In this document: piece after piece, positions 7,365 to 15,652 of the stretch
How the letters are laid out: each line of letters opens with the position of its first letter
How positions within the stretch are numbered: position 1 is the first letter of the stretch
Source of the DNA: a bacterium
GTDB lineage: Bacteria > Krumholzibacteriota > Krumholzibacteriia > LZORAL124-64-63
Assembly (NCBI GenBank): GCA_016712675.1
Contig: JADJQR010000001.1
Location: 3,844,001-3,908,000, forward strand
Length of the DNA: 64,000 nt
Direction: 5' to 3'
Position numbers and translations under genes: made by a program
The notes under the pieces: model-generated
Databases searched by the model: none
The model's input: only the letters and a program-made list of their open reading frames with translations
Told to the model about the DNA's origin: nothing

Positions 7365-8972
7365 CTAGAACCGCCGCCCCATCTCCAGAAACACGCGCCG
7401 CCCCGAGATGTCGTCGCCCCAGTCGTTCCGGAGCGAGCCCGTCAGGTCCCAGCCCGCGCCCAGTCCGCGCGACAGCCCGAGCTCGGCCCAGGTGTTTTCA
7501 CGCGTCGTGTCGGCCGCCTTTCCCGTGTAGGAGAACAGCCCTGCTTCCAGTGTCCAGCGCGTGCCGCCGGCCTGACGCATCGCGCGCAGGCTCGGCGACC
7601 AACCCGACAGCCAGGGGCCGTCGAAGCCGCGCGTCGAGACGGTGACGTCAGCCACGCGCAGCATGCGGGCCGGTACGCGGGCGAAGGCCTGCCAGCTGGT
7701 GACATCGTCCCCGGTGCGCTGCTCGTGGCGCAGGCCGCCGGACACATCCAGGCTGAGGCCGCCGGCGCCGCGCCAGGCGAAGCCACCGCGCCAGCCGTTG
7801 CGTCCGGCCTCGGTGAACAGGCTGTCCGGCAGCGAACGCGTCTCCCAGGTGCGCACGGGCTCGCGGCCGTCGTAGCCAAGGGTCAGCGCCAGCGACCTGG
7901 TCGCCTGCAGCCGCCCCGTCAGGGCGGTGCTGGTGAGGGCCGCGCCCTTGCCTGTCTCCTCCCGGCGCCAGCCCCGGTACAGGTCGACCTCCGCCGCCTG
8001 CAACACGCTCAGCCGCCTGCCGTCGCGCCAGCTGGTCACGAGTGACAGGTGCTCGCGGCTGATCTCGCCGCCACGGTAGCGACCCACCGCAGCCAGCGTC
8101 ACGTCAAGGTAGCGGCCACCCGTGCCCGCGCGGTCGTACTCCAGGACGACGCCGGCGAGGTGGTCGTCCGTGCTGAAGCCGAGTTCGCCCCAGGCAGGCG
8201 CGAAGCCGCCGAAGGCGCCGAGGCTGGTGCGCGCGCCCAGGCGCCGGCTGACGGCCAGGCCGTCGAAGGGCCCGGCAGCCGAGGTTCGCCGGCCCCCGAC
8301 GCGACCGACGGCCAGCTGCCAGCCGAGGTCGCGGCCTTCGCGCACGAGCGCCGCCTCGAGCAGGCGGTGCCGCGATTCCGACGTCGGGGTACCGGTTCCG
8401 TAGCCGTCACGTGAGAGCCAGCGCAGGTTGCCGCGACCATGAAACTCGAAGCCCCGGCCCAGATCGCGCGCGCGCACCCGGAACGGCAGGCTGAGGAGGT
8501 CGGTCGCCCGTTCCCGGTCCGCGGTCTCCGCCGAATGGTCCCACTGGAGGGCGAACCAGCCGTCGAGGCGATCGACCGCGCCGCCCCTGCGCGCCGCCCC
8601 CCCGCCCGTGACCACGCGGGCGCGGGAGACGAGGGTGTCGGGCGCCGCCGCCGGCGCCGCTGCGGCGACGGGCTCGAACACGGCGCGGTCCCCGGTGTTG
8701 ATGGTGCCGGCCCCGCTGACGACCCGGCACGAAGCCGAGTGTTCGGCGACGAAGGCGACCTCGAGCTCGGCGACGGCCTTGCCGCCGCGCACGATGCGGA
8801 CCTTCATCCCGACGTCCAGGCCGGCGGCGCTGCCCGCGTCGAGGTACACGTTCTCGGTCGAGATGAAGCGCACATGACACTCGGATTCGGCGGCGCGCAC
8901 TGGAAGCGCCAGGGCCAGCGCCGCCAGCAGCGTCACCAACGCGCGGACCAGGCTCAGCGTCAGGTTGCTCAT
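7365..8972 (-). CDS. Outer-membrane beta-barrel protein with N-terminal SH3-like domain, putative porin of a cytochrome conduit
   Basis: A 535-residue secreted protein. The signal peptide ends near LALPVRAA. Residues 28-100 resemble the small beta domain found in FlgT-like and other envelope proteins (phrases AAGLDVGMKVRIVRGG and NTGDRAVF). After an alanine-rich linker, residues 125-535 are alternating beta-strand sequence ending in a terminal Phe (EMGRRF), the classic BAM signal of outer-membrane barrels; some 20-26 strands would fit. The ATG overlaps the TGA of the 19-haem cytochrome gene by one base, so the two are translated in step. By analogy with porin-cytochrome complexes I infer that it sheathes a cytochrome through the outer membrane; homology to known porins is not evident by eye. 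Confidence 0.75.
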   Translation of the reverse strand: MSNLTLSLVRALVTLLAALALALPVRAAESECHVRFISTENVYLDAGSAAGLDVGMKVRIVRGGKAVAELEVAFVAEHSASCRVVSGAGTINTGDRAVFEPVAAAAPAAAPDTLVSRARVVTGGGAARRGGAVDRLDGWFALQWDHSAETADRERATDLLSLPFRVRARDLGRGFEFHGRGNLRWLSRDGYGTGTPTSESRHRLLEAALVREGRDLGWQLAVGRVGGRRTSAAGPFDGLAVSRRLGARTSLGAFGGFAPAWGELGFSTDDHLAGVVLEYDRAGTGGRYLDVTLAAVGRYRGGEISREHLSLVTSWRDGRRLSVLQAAEVDLYRGWRREETGKGAALTSTALTGRLQATRSLALTLGYDGREPVRTWETRSLPDSLFTEAGRNGWRGGFAWRGAGGLSLDVSGGLRHEQRTGDDVTSWQAFARVPARMLRVADVTVSTRGFDGPWLSGWSPSLRAMRQAGGTRWTLEAGLFSYTGKAADTTRENTWAELGLSRGLGAGWDLTGSLRNDWGDDISGRRVFLEMGRRF

Positions 8973-10459
8973 CAGTCGCGTCCGTCCGGGTGGCACGTGT
9001 AGCACGCCGTGCTCACCCACTGGTAGTCCCGCCGGCCCTCGTGGTCGTTCGCCATGTCGCTCTCGTTGTGCTCGTGGCAGAGGATGCACTCGAAGTGCGC
9101 GTAGTTGCTGGGCGTCACGTGACACTCCGCGCAGGCGATGTTCCGGTGCGCCCCGCTCTCGATCGGGAACAGCGGCTCGTGGTCCCAGGTCGCCGGCGTC
9201 CAGGCGGTGGTCGAGTGGCAGGTCGCGCACGTCGTGGGGAACGAAGCCGCGCTGTGGCTCGGGTCGTTCGTCTGCGCGTAGTCCGCCTGGTGGCAGGCGT
9301 AGCAGTCGGTCGGCGTGCCGGTGTACCCCGCGTCGTGGCATTCGAGGCAGGATTGGGCCGCGTGGGCGCCGGTCAGCGGGAAGCTCGTGCGCGCGTGGTC
9401 GAAGTTCGAATCGCTCCACACCGTCACGGCATGGCAGGTCGCGCAGTCGGTGGGGAACCCGCCCTGCACGTGGTTCGGGTCGGCCGCCGACTCGTAGTCG
9501 GGGCGGTGGCACGCATAGCAGTCGGTCGGCGTGGCCACGTAACCGGCGGTGTGGCACGAGGCGCAGTCGACGTTCCGGTGCCCTCCCGCCAGCGCGTAGC
9601 TTGCCGGCGGCTGGGCGTGATCGTAGTTCGAGGGACGCCAGGCGGCGGTGCCGTGGCAGGCCACGCAGTCCGTGCCCAGTCCGGCCGTGGCGTGGGCCGG
9701 GTTGGTCGAGCCGTCATAGTCCGGCTGGTGGCAGGCGGCGCAGTCGGTCGGCGTGCCGGCGAAGGTCCCGCTATGGCACAAGGCGCAGGCCGTGGTCGCA
9801 TGGGCGCCGGTCAGCGGGAACCGCAGGGAATGGATGAAGTCCCCGCTGCCCCAGCCGGCCGAGAAGACGCCGTGACAGCGATCGCAGTCCGTGCCGAACC
9901 CGGCCAACCGATGGTCGGGATTGCGGGTCGCCTCGAAGGCCGTCAGGTGGCAGGCGTAGCAGTCGCTGGGTGTCCCCAGGTACTCGCCGCGCTGCGCCCC
10001 CGTGTGGCAGGCGTCGCAGTCGACCTTCGCGTGCGCGCCGACCAGCGGCAGGCGCGTCACGTCGTGGTCGCGCCGGGCGTGGGTGCGCTCGACCCAGCCG
10101 TCCGCCGTGTGGCACTGCTCGCACGCGGGGCCCAGCCGGTTCTTGTGGGCGTCCAGGTGGCAATCGGCGCAGCGCGTGCCGATGTGCGAGAACTGAGGCT
10201 GCCGGTGGCAATCGCGGCAGGTCACGAAGGCGTGCTGGCCCTCGAGCGCGAAGCCGGTGGCGGCGTGGTCGAAGGGCACCGCGACGGCGTCGGTGGCGGC
10301 GCCCTGGTCCGTATGGCAGAGTCGACAATCGAGCTTCATGTCCCCGTGGGGATTGGTCGCGGTCGGGGCGGGCGCCGGGCCGGCCATCGCGCTCGCTGCG
10401 GCCGCCATCACGGCGATCCCCGCTCCGAGGACCAGGATGCGGAAGGTGCGTCTGCTCAT
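8972..10459 (-). CDS. Secreted 19-haem cytochrome c
   Basis: A 495-residue protein with 19 CxxCH haem c attachment motifs and a cleavable Sec signal (ending near ASAMA). About one haem per 26 residues makes a molecular wire likely. The central part is periodic: units of about 72 residues, each with three haems in the order CxxCH ... CxxCH ... CYACH, separated by phrases such as GTPTDCYACH and FPLTGAHA, repeat roughly four times. His residues in the FDHA and GAHR/GAHA phrases probably supply second axial ligands. I chose the ATG at 10459, which overlaps the previous gene as ATGA, rather than one further upstream. It probably sits in the periplasm or across the outer membrane within the barrel encoded next. 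Confidence 0.93.
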   Translation of the reverse strand: MSRRTFRILVLGAGIAVMAAAASAMAGPAPAPTATNPHGDMKLDCRLCHTDQGAATDAVAVPFDHAATGFALEGQHAFVTCRDCHRQPQFSHIGTRCADCHLDAHKNRLGPACEQCHTADGWVERTHARRDHDVTRLPLVGAHAKVDCDACHTGAQRGEYLGTPSDCYACHLTAFEATRNPDHRLAGFGTDCDRCHGVFSAGWGSGDFIHSLRFPLTGAHATTACALCHSGTFAGTPTDCAACHQPDYDGSTNPAHATAGLGTDCVACHGTAAWRPSNYDHAQPPASYALAGGHRNVDCASCHTAGYVATPTDCYACHRPDYESAADPNHVQGGFPTDCATCHAVTVWSDSNFDHARTSFPLTGAHAAQSCLECHDAGYTGTPTDCYACHQADYAQTNDPSHSAASFPTTCATCHSTTAWTPATWDHEPLFPIESGAHRNIACAECHVTPSNYAHFECILCHEHNESDMANDHEGRRDYQWVSTACYTCHPDGRD

Positions 10460-12222
10460 GACTGCCCTTTCTGCGGAACCGGCGGGTTCACGTGGCAGGC
10501 CCTGCACTCAACCGGCAGCCCCTTGTAGTGGAGCAGGCGCGGCTGATCGGCGTCGATGGGCAGGTGGCACTTCCCGCAGGCGACCTTCTCGTGGCCGCCG
10601 CGCAGCGGAAAGCGGCTGTCCCTCTCGTGGTCGAATCTCTCGGCGAGCCAGTCGGTGGTCACGTGACAGCGCGCGCAATCGGCCGACTTCGTGCCGGGCA
10701 CCGGCTTGTCGGCGAACTGGTCGCCGTGGACGTCCCTGTGGCAGGCGCCGCAGTGCTTGTCGACCACCTTGAACGGCAGCATGCGCGCCTTGCCCTTGGC
10801 TTCCTCGACGGGCTTGTGGCAGGCCGTGCAGGCGACCTTGCCGTGCCGGCCCTCAAGCTTGAACTCGCAGCGGTCGTGGTCGAAGGCCACCTGGCGCCAG
10901 GAAGCCTCGTTGTGGCAGGTCGCGCACGCCCCGACCGCCGGATCGGCGGCGAAACGGTCGCCTTGGCCCTCGTGGGGATCCCGGTGGCAATCGACGCACC
11001 GCGCCGCCGCGGGCTTGAGCTCGGCGGCGCGCAGGTACGGAGCGGCGCGTCCAGCCGCCTCCGGGAGAGGCTTGTGGCAGAGCAGGCACGGCACCGCCAG
11101 GTGCGCGCCGCGCAGCGGGTAGGCCGTCTTCGCGTGCTTCTCCGGGCCGTAGCGCACGGGCGTGAAGCCGTCGACGGTGTGGCAGTCCTCGCAGGCCAGC
11201 CAAGCCGGACGCCGGCGGGCGGCGGCCTCGTGCGCGTCGCGGTGGCAGTCCCTGCAGGCCGCGAAGGCCGGCTTCTGCTTGCCGCCGCCGTGGCAGTCCG
11301 CGCAGGCCAGTTTCGCGTGCCGGCCCAGGAGCGGGTACTTCGTGCGGCTGTGGTCGAAGCCCGTGCCGGTGATCTTCTTCCAGCCGTCGGTGACGTGGCA
11401 CTTCGCGCAGTCGGGGCCCAACTGGCCGACGTGCGGATCCTTGTGGCAATCGGTGCAGGCGGCGTGGGCCACCGGCGCGAACTTCGCCGACGGAGGCAGC
11501 GTGCCGTCCTCCACGCGCGCGGGCAGCGCCGGGTGGCACTTGGCGCAGTCGGCCTTCTGGTGCCGGCCGGTCAGGGGGAACGTGGTCTTCGCGTGGTCGA
11601 ACGCCGTCGCCGGCCTCCAGGCAGCCGTCGTGTGGCACTCGGTGCAGGCGCGCACGGCATCGCCCGACTCAAGCTGCCCGCGGTGATGGTCCCCGTGGCA
11701 CTCCAGGCAGGTGGTGGGCAGGCCCAGGAACGTGCGATCGAGGTCCTTGCGCCGCGCCCGCAGCGTGGCGGCGTCCTTGACGTGGCCGGACTCGTGGCAC
11801 TTGCGGCAGTCGAGCTTCGCGTGGGCGCCCGTCAGCTCCCAGTCCGCCTGGCGATGGTCGAACTTCTCCCGGCCGCCCTGCCAGTGCACCAGCTCGTGGT
11901 CGCTGCCATGATGCTCGGTGTGGCAGTCGGCGCAACGCGCGTACTCGCGGCGGCTATGCAGCCCCTTGCCGGTGGTCTTCTGCGCGGCGATCTCGGCGTG
12001 GCACGCGAGGCAGCGCTCCTGGACCTCGCGGTTGCCCAACTCGTGGCACTCGTTGCAGCGACGCAGCCCCTCAAGGTCCGCATGCGGGCGGCTCAGCGGG
12101 CCGGGCGACAGCTGGGCTTGGGCGCTCGTAACGATCATGAGAACCGGTATCACAAACCAAATTGCTCGGATTTTGGCGCACAGTGACCACAAAATGCCAT
12201 TCACGAAGTCGTGACGTTTCAC
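10456..12222 (-). CDS. Secreted 20-haem cytochrome c
   Basis: A 588-residue protein with 20 CxxCH motifs from residue about 56 to the C-terminus and an N-terminal signal whose cleavage is likely after SAQA. Spacing is regular, with pairs such as FDHxxxxFPLxGRH followed by CxxCH, as in the 19-haem neighbour, so the two are probably related by duplication and divergence. It starts at GTG 12222, 16 bases after the b-type cytochrome gene, and ends in a 4-base overlap with the 19-haem gene. I infer a periplasmic carrier between the membrane cytochrome b and the outer-membrane module. Known multihaem families (OmcB, MtrA, OmcS) do not match in haem number. Confidence 0.92.
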   Translation of the reverse strand: MKRHDFVNGILWSLCAKIRAIWFVIPVLMIVTSAQAQLSPGPLSRPHADLEGLRRCNECHELGNREVQERCLACHAEIAAQKTTGKGLHSRREYARCADCHTEHHGSDHELVHWQGGREKFDHRQADWELTGAHAKLDCRKCHESGHVKDAATLRARRKDLDRTFLGLPTTCLECHGDHHRGQLESGDAVRACTECHTTAAWRPATAFDHAKTTFPLTGRHQKADCAKCHPALPARVEDGTLPPSAKFAPVAHAACTDCHKDPHVGQLGPDCAKCHVTDGWKKITGTGFDHSRTKYPLLGRHAKLACADCHGGGKQKPAFAACRDCHRDAHEAAARRRPAWLACEDCHTVDGFTPVRYGPEKHAKTAYPLRGAHLAVPCLLCHKPLPEAAGRAAPYLRAAELKPAAARCVDCHRDPHEGQGDRFAADPAVGACATCHNEASWRQVAFDHDRCEFKLEGRHGKVACTACHKPVEEAKGKARMLPFKVVDKHCGACHRDVHGDQFADKPVPGTKSADCARCHVTTDWLAERFDHERDSRFPLRGGHEKVACGKCHLPIDADQPRLLHYKGLPVECRACHVNPPVPQKGQS

Positions 12223-12238
12223 ACCGGGACCGCACTTC

Positions 12239-13108
12239 TCAGGAGCCGAATTCCCACACGTAGCCGAGCGCCACCGCCACGGCCACGTGCACGATCATCA
12301 CGACGATCATGATGATCGCGAACGGCTTGTGGAACACGTGCCAATAGTGGAACAGGTCGCGGATCAGGTCGAACAGCCGCAAGCGCCTGGTCTGCAGCAC
12401 CCAATCCTTGGCCAGCCGGACGGCCGCGGCGCGGTCGCCGTCCACGTGCCTCGGCGCCCACCTGTGCAATTGGCGCACCAGCGTGGCGTTGAGCAGCGGC
12501 AGCAGCAGCAGGGCAACCGGCGCCGCGCGGTGCTCGAGTCGCCGCACGGCGATGTCCTCGAGGATCGCCGCGCCGCGATCATCGAGGCCATGGGTGGTCG
12601 AGAGCTCGACCAGCAGCGCCTCCGTGCGGGCCTCGACCTCCTCGACCGCCATCGTCTCGCCCAGCACGTTGCGCGGGATCTGCTGGTACAGGTAGCGGCC
12701 GACGAACCCGCTCAGGGCCACGGCGACCATCGACCAGTAGCTGATCGAGACCAGCCCGCCCACCTTGAAGGCGGTATGCAACGTGATGAGGATGGGACCG
12801 GCGATGCCCAGGAAGATGTGGTAGCGCAGCCAGATGCGCAGGTCGCCCGCCCGCTGCAGCCACCGCGCACGTTTGCGCAGCGAGTAGAGCAGCAGCAACA
12901 CGATCATCAGGCTGCCGAGGATGCCCAGGCCGTGCCCGATCCTGCCGGCAGCGCGGAACTCCCGGAAGTCCGCGTGATGGGGACGGTCCGCCAGCGATGT
13001 CGTGTAGAAACTCCAGCCGTCGCCGATCGTCCGGACCACCAGAACGGCGACACCGACCGCAAGGCCCGCCAGGATGGCGGTATGGACTCTATCGCTGCGC
13101 CGCGGCAT
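12239..13108 (-). CDS. Integral membrane b-type cytochrome (putative quinol oxidoreductase)
   Basis: A 289-residue protein with five predicted membrane helices (about 13-31, 64-84, 95-117, 124-145 and 258-286) and a large soluble stretch of about 110 residues between helices four and five. Helix 3 has paired histidines (RYHIFLGIAG and ITLHTAF) and the last helix is flanked by HYWHVFHKP and MIVHVAV; such His pairs suggest two b haems as in cytochrome b561/ferric-reductase-like proteins. First gene of the cytochrome operon; ATG 13108 is preceded by a strong GGGAGGAG. Its likely job is to move electrons between the quinone pool and the multihaem cytochromes encoded directly downstream. Confidence 0.8.
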   Translation of the reverse strand: MPRRSDRVHTAILAGLAVGVAVLVVRTIGDGWSFYTTSLADRPHHADFREFRAAGRIGHGLGILGSLMIVLLLLYSLRKRARWLQRAGDLRIWLRYHIFLGIAGPILITLHTAFKVGGLVSISYWSMVAVALSGFVGRYLYQQIPRNVLGETMAVEEVEARTEALLVELSTTHGLDDRGAAILEDIAVRRLEHRAAPVALLLLPLLNATLVRQLHRWAPRHVDGDRAAAVRLAKDWVLQTRRLRLFDLIRDLFHYWHVFHKPFAIIMIVVMIVHVAVAVALGYVWEFGS

Positions 13109-13164
13109 GCTCCTCCCGGAACGCGGAACCGCGCGAACTGCCGCGCGGCTCCCGTTGCCCGGTC

Positions 13165-13193
13165 TCCATAGCATGATCGATGCCCAGCGTAAA
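13165..13193 (-). promoter_or_regulatory. Predicted promoter of the multihaem cytochrome operon
   Basis: On the minus strand, TTTACG (13193-13188) and TATGGA (13170-13165) are separated by 17 bases, with transcription starting about base 13158, some 50 bases before the cytochrome b start codon. It separates the cytochrome operon from the zinc operon that ends at 13235. Sequence prediction only. Confidence 0.4.
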
Positions 13194-13234
13194 CAGGGAT
13201 CTGGTCCGCGCGCGACGGACCGATTCGCGACGAT

Positions 13235-14071
13235 CTAGGCGCGCCGGCGCCCCGCCAACGCGCTCGCCGCCAGCCCCACCACGAACAGCGCCGCGATGAC
13301 CACCGGCACCGGCGGCATGTCCACCGCGATGGCCGTCGTGAACCCGGCCAGCGTGCCCACGAGGCCCAGCGCGATGACGCCGCCCGCCAGGGCCCCCAGG
13401 CCGCGCGCGCGGCGCTCCCACATCAGGGTCGGGATGGCCAGGAAGCCCAGTGTCAGCAGCGGTCCCACCCAGATGACGCCGGCGGCGATGATCAGCGCGC
13501 TGGCGACGCGGAACAGCCGCACCAGGCGCTGCCCGCCGCGCTCGTGGCGGATGACCAGGCCCTCCTGGTCCAGCGCCAGCGCGTAGAGCCAGCCGCGGAA
13601 GCGCCAGGCCAGCGCCAGGGCCAGGATCGTCAGCAGCACGAACCCCGCCAGTTCGACGCGGTCCATCGCCAGCACCTCGCCGCGCAGCATGTCGTGCACG
13701 TGCGCCTCGACGCGCGGGCTGGCCGCACCCATCAGCAGCGCGGCGGCGTCGCCGGCGCAGAAGACGCCCACCAGCCAGACCGCCCGCCAGCGCGTGGACA
13801 TTCGCTGGCCGCCGCGGCCGGGCAGCACCAGGCTGACCGCGAGGATGGCCGCCACCGCCGACGCGTAGAGCGGGAAGGAAGCCTCGGGGTCGACGCCGAG
13901 CATCACCGCCAGCACGATCGCCGCGGCGCCCACCGGTGGCAGGGCCAGGCCCAGGAGGATCTCGTCACGCAGCGACAGCAGCGCACCGAGCGGCGCGGCG
14001 GTCAGCGAGAAGAAGGCGGCGCCCACGAACGGCACCCACGTGAACTGGAGGACGGTGAGGAAGTCAGACAT
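13235..14071 (-). CDS. Divergent metal (zinc) ABC transporter permease, AztB-like
   Basis: A 278-residue, highly hydrophobic protein with eight to nine membrane helices. It follows the ABC-3 permease plan but lacks the usual GDAxSHAxLPG motif; the corresponding segment reads LRDEILLGLALPPVG. The late helix pair VGPLLTLGFLAIPTLM mirrors the conserved VGxxLVxALLxxPAA region of the family. Its start lies 8 bases inside the ATPase gene and it is the last gene of the operon that also encodes a zinc-type binding protein and an AztD-like chaperone, so it is assigned as the zinc channel by position. A short cytosolic or periplasmic MLRGEVLAMDRVE turn is also found in ABC-3 relatives. Confidence 0.75.
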   Translation of the reverse strand: MSDFLTVLQFTWVPFVGAAFFSLTAAPLGALLSLRDEILLGLALPPVGAAAIVLAVMLGVDPEASFPLYASAVAAILAVSLVLPGRGGQRMSTRWRAVWLVGVFCAGDAAALLMGAASPRVEAHVHDMLRGEVLAMDRVELAGFVLLTILALALAWRFRGWLYALALDQEGLVIRHERGGQRLVRLFRVASALIIAAGVIWVGPLLTLGFLAIPTLMWERRARGLGALAGGVIALGLVGTLAGFTTAIAVDMPPVPVVIAALFVVGLAASALAGRRRA

Positions 14072-14705
14072 GGTGCTCCTCCCGGGCGGCGAGGCGCACC
14101 GGAACCTCGCGCGTGGCCGTGATCCAGTCGCGCACGTGGGACGTGATGACCATGCCGGGACCCTGCGCGCGCAGGCTGTCCAGCAGCTGGCCGATGCGCG
14201 CCGCCGTCTCTGCATCGACGTTCACGGTCGGCTCATCCAGCACCAGCATCCGCGGCCGGCCCAGCAGCGCGCGCGCCACCAGCACGCGCTGGCGCTGGCC
14301 GCCGGACAGGCTGCCGAACAGGACGTCAGGCCGGTCGGCCAGGCCGACCTGGTCCAGGGCAGCCATGGCGGCGTTGCGCCCGCGGCGCCAGTTGCCCGGC
14401 GCGCCGGAGCGGACCACGTCCAGCGCGGTGGCCGGCACCGAGCGGTCAATCACCGACTCCTGCGGTACGTAGCCGATATCCTGGCGATCGATGCTCCAGT
14501 TCACCACGCCGCCGAACCGTTCGACCAGCCCCAGCAGCCCTCGCAGGATCGTCGTCTTGCCCGAGCCGTTGTCCCCGGACAGCAGCACGATCTCGCGTTC
14601 GGCGACGTGGAAGCTGACCGGGGCGGCGGGCGTTACCGCGCCCGCCGCCGTGCGGTAACCCCAGACTCCGCCGTCGACCGCCAGCAGCGGGGCAGACGCG
14701 GTCAT
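14064..14705 (-). CDS. Zinc-type ABC transporter ATP-binding protein, AztA-like
   Basis: A compact 213-residue ATPase with Walker A GDNGSGKTT (44-52), Q-loop GYVPQES near 80, signature LSGGQ (133-137), Walker B MLVLDEP (153-159) and switch His in ITSHVRD. It overlaps the binding-protein gene by 4 bases and the permease gene by 8, so the three are coupled. It differs clearly from the ATPase at 2021, meaning the genome carries two independent metal importers. Zinc specificity is inferred from the neighbouring genes. Confidence 0.88.
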   Translation of the reverse strand: MTASAPLLAVDGGVWGYRTAAGAVTPAAPVSFHVAEREIVLLSGDNGSGKTTILRGLLGLVERFGGVVNWSIDRQDIGYVPQESVIDRSVPATALDVVRSGAPGNWRRGRNAAMAALDQVGLADRPDVLFGSLSGGQRQRVLVARALLGRPRMLVLDEPTVNVDAETAARIGQLLDSLRAQGPGMVITSHVRDWITATREVPVRLAAREEHHV

Positions 14706-15652
14706 CTTCCGCCACCCAGGGCCGCGAGCAGAGCCTGCAGGTTGTGCTCCTGCAACGCCGCCCAGGTGGAGACGCCGTCCAGCGCGCCGACCATGTTACC
14801 GATCTGCACCGGCCGGGCGCCGATGCGGTCGGCGAACTTGCCGGCCAGCTTCGCCGGTTGCGCCTGGTTGTAGACGACCATCGTGACCCCGGCCGCCCGA
14901 CCTGCCTCGGCCAGCCGGGCCATGTGCCCGGCGGTGGGCTCGATGCCCGGCTTCGGCTCGAGCGTGCCCACGATCTCCATTCCATAGAACTCGGTCAGGT
15001 AGGAAAGGTCGGCATGGTAGCTGATCACGCGCACGCCGCGCAGCGGCGCCCCTTCGACCCGAAGCCGTTGGGCGAGGGCCTCCAGTTCCGCGACGTACGC
15101 GTCGCAACGGCGCGTGTACTCGGCGGCCCCGGCGGGATCGAAGTCGCTGAACGCGTCGGCCACGTTCCGCGCCATCATCGCGCCGTTCTGCGGCCCGATG
15201 TTGATGTGCGGATTGCCCTCGGGATGCTGCTCGCCCTCGGCACGGCTGAGCACCGTCGGCACGTCCAGCACCGCGACACCGCGACTGGTCTCGATCCAGC
15301 CCGTCTGGTCCTCGCGGATGCGCTGGTTGCGGGCCTCGTCCGCCAGCGCCGGCAGCCAAGAGTGTTCGGCGTCCAGCCCGAGCGTCAGCAGCAGGTCCGC
15401 CCGGCTCAGCTTCGGGATGAAGCTGGGGCGGGCCGGCACGCCGTGCAGGTCCTCGCGGCCGGAAGCCAGGACATCCACCTGCACACGATCGCCGCCGATG
15501 CGGCGGGCCATGTCGCCCAGGTCGGGCACCGAGGCCACGACCTTCACCTTGGGGTCACCGGCGTCGGCGACGCCCGGCCGCAGGGCCAGCATCGACAACG
15601 CCGCCAGCACCAGCGCCGCGGCGCGGACCGGTTCCATCCTCGTGACTCTCAT
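14702..15652 (-). CDS. Periplasmic zinc-binding protein of ABC importer, AztC/ZnuA family
   Basis: A 316-residue cluster A-I solute-binding protein with a Sec signal ending near GVADA and no lipobox. Histidine ligands of the family are present at H70 (GREDLHG), H149 (GNPHIN) and H213 (SYHADL); an Asp near 292 could be the fourth. The sequence between 130 and 150 has a short acidic/histidine loop (EGEQHPEGNPH). The ATG overlaps the stop of the barrel gene as TGATG with GGGAGG upstream; a GTG one codon earlier is possible. Context (AztD-like partner, histidine-loop barrel) favours zinc over manganese. Confidence 0.87.
   Translation of the reverse strand: MRVTRMEPVRAAALVLAALSMLALRPGVADAGDPKVKVVASVPDLGDMARRIGGDRVQVDVLASGREDLHGVPARPSFIPKLSRADLLLTLGLDAEHSWLPALADEARNQRIREDQTGWIETSRGVAVLDVPTVLSRAEGEQHPEGNPHINIGPQNGAMMARNVADAFSDFDPAGAAEYTRRCDAYVAELEALAQRLRVEGAPLRGVRVISYHADLSYLTEFYGMEIVGTLEPKPGIEPTAGHMARLAEAGRAAGVTMVVYNQAQPAKLAGKFADRIGARPVQIGNMVGALDGVSTWAALQEHNLQALLAALGGGR

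Noticed and set aside
3992-7645. Very long open frame (over 1200 codons) on the plus strand, and similar long frames such as 3195-4916 minus and 29656-32478 plus
   Set aside because: They are rich in Arg/Pro/Ala/Gly, overlap well-supported genes in other frames and have no motifs. At 70% G+C stop codons are rare, so such shadows are expected.
8972-12222. CRISPR-like array suggested by evenly spaced repeats
   Set aside because: The periodicity is CxxCH haem motifs in two open reading frames, with no identical DNA repeats or unique spacers.
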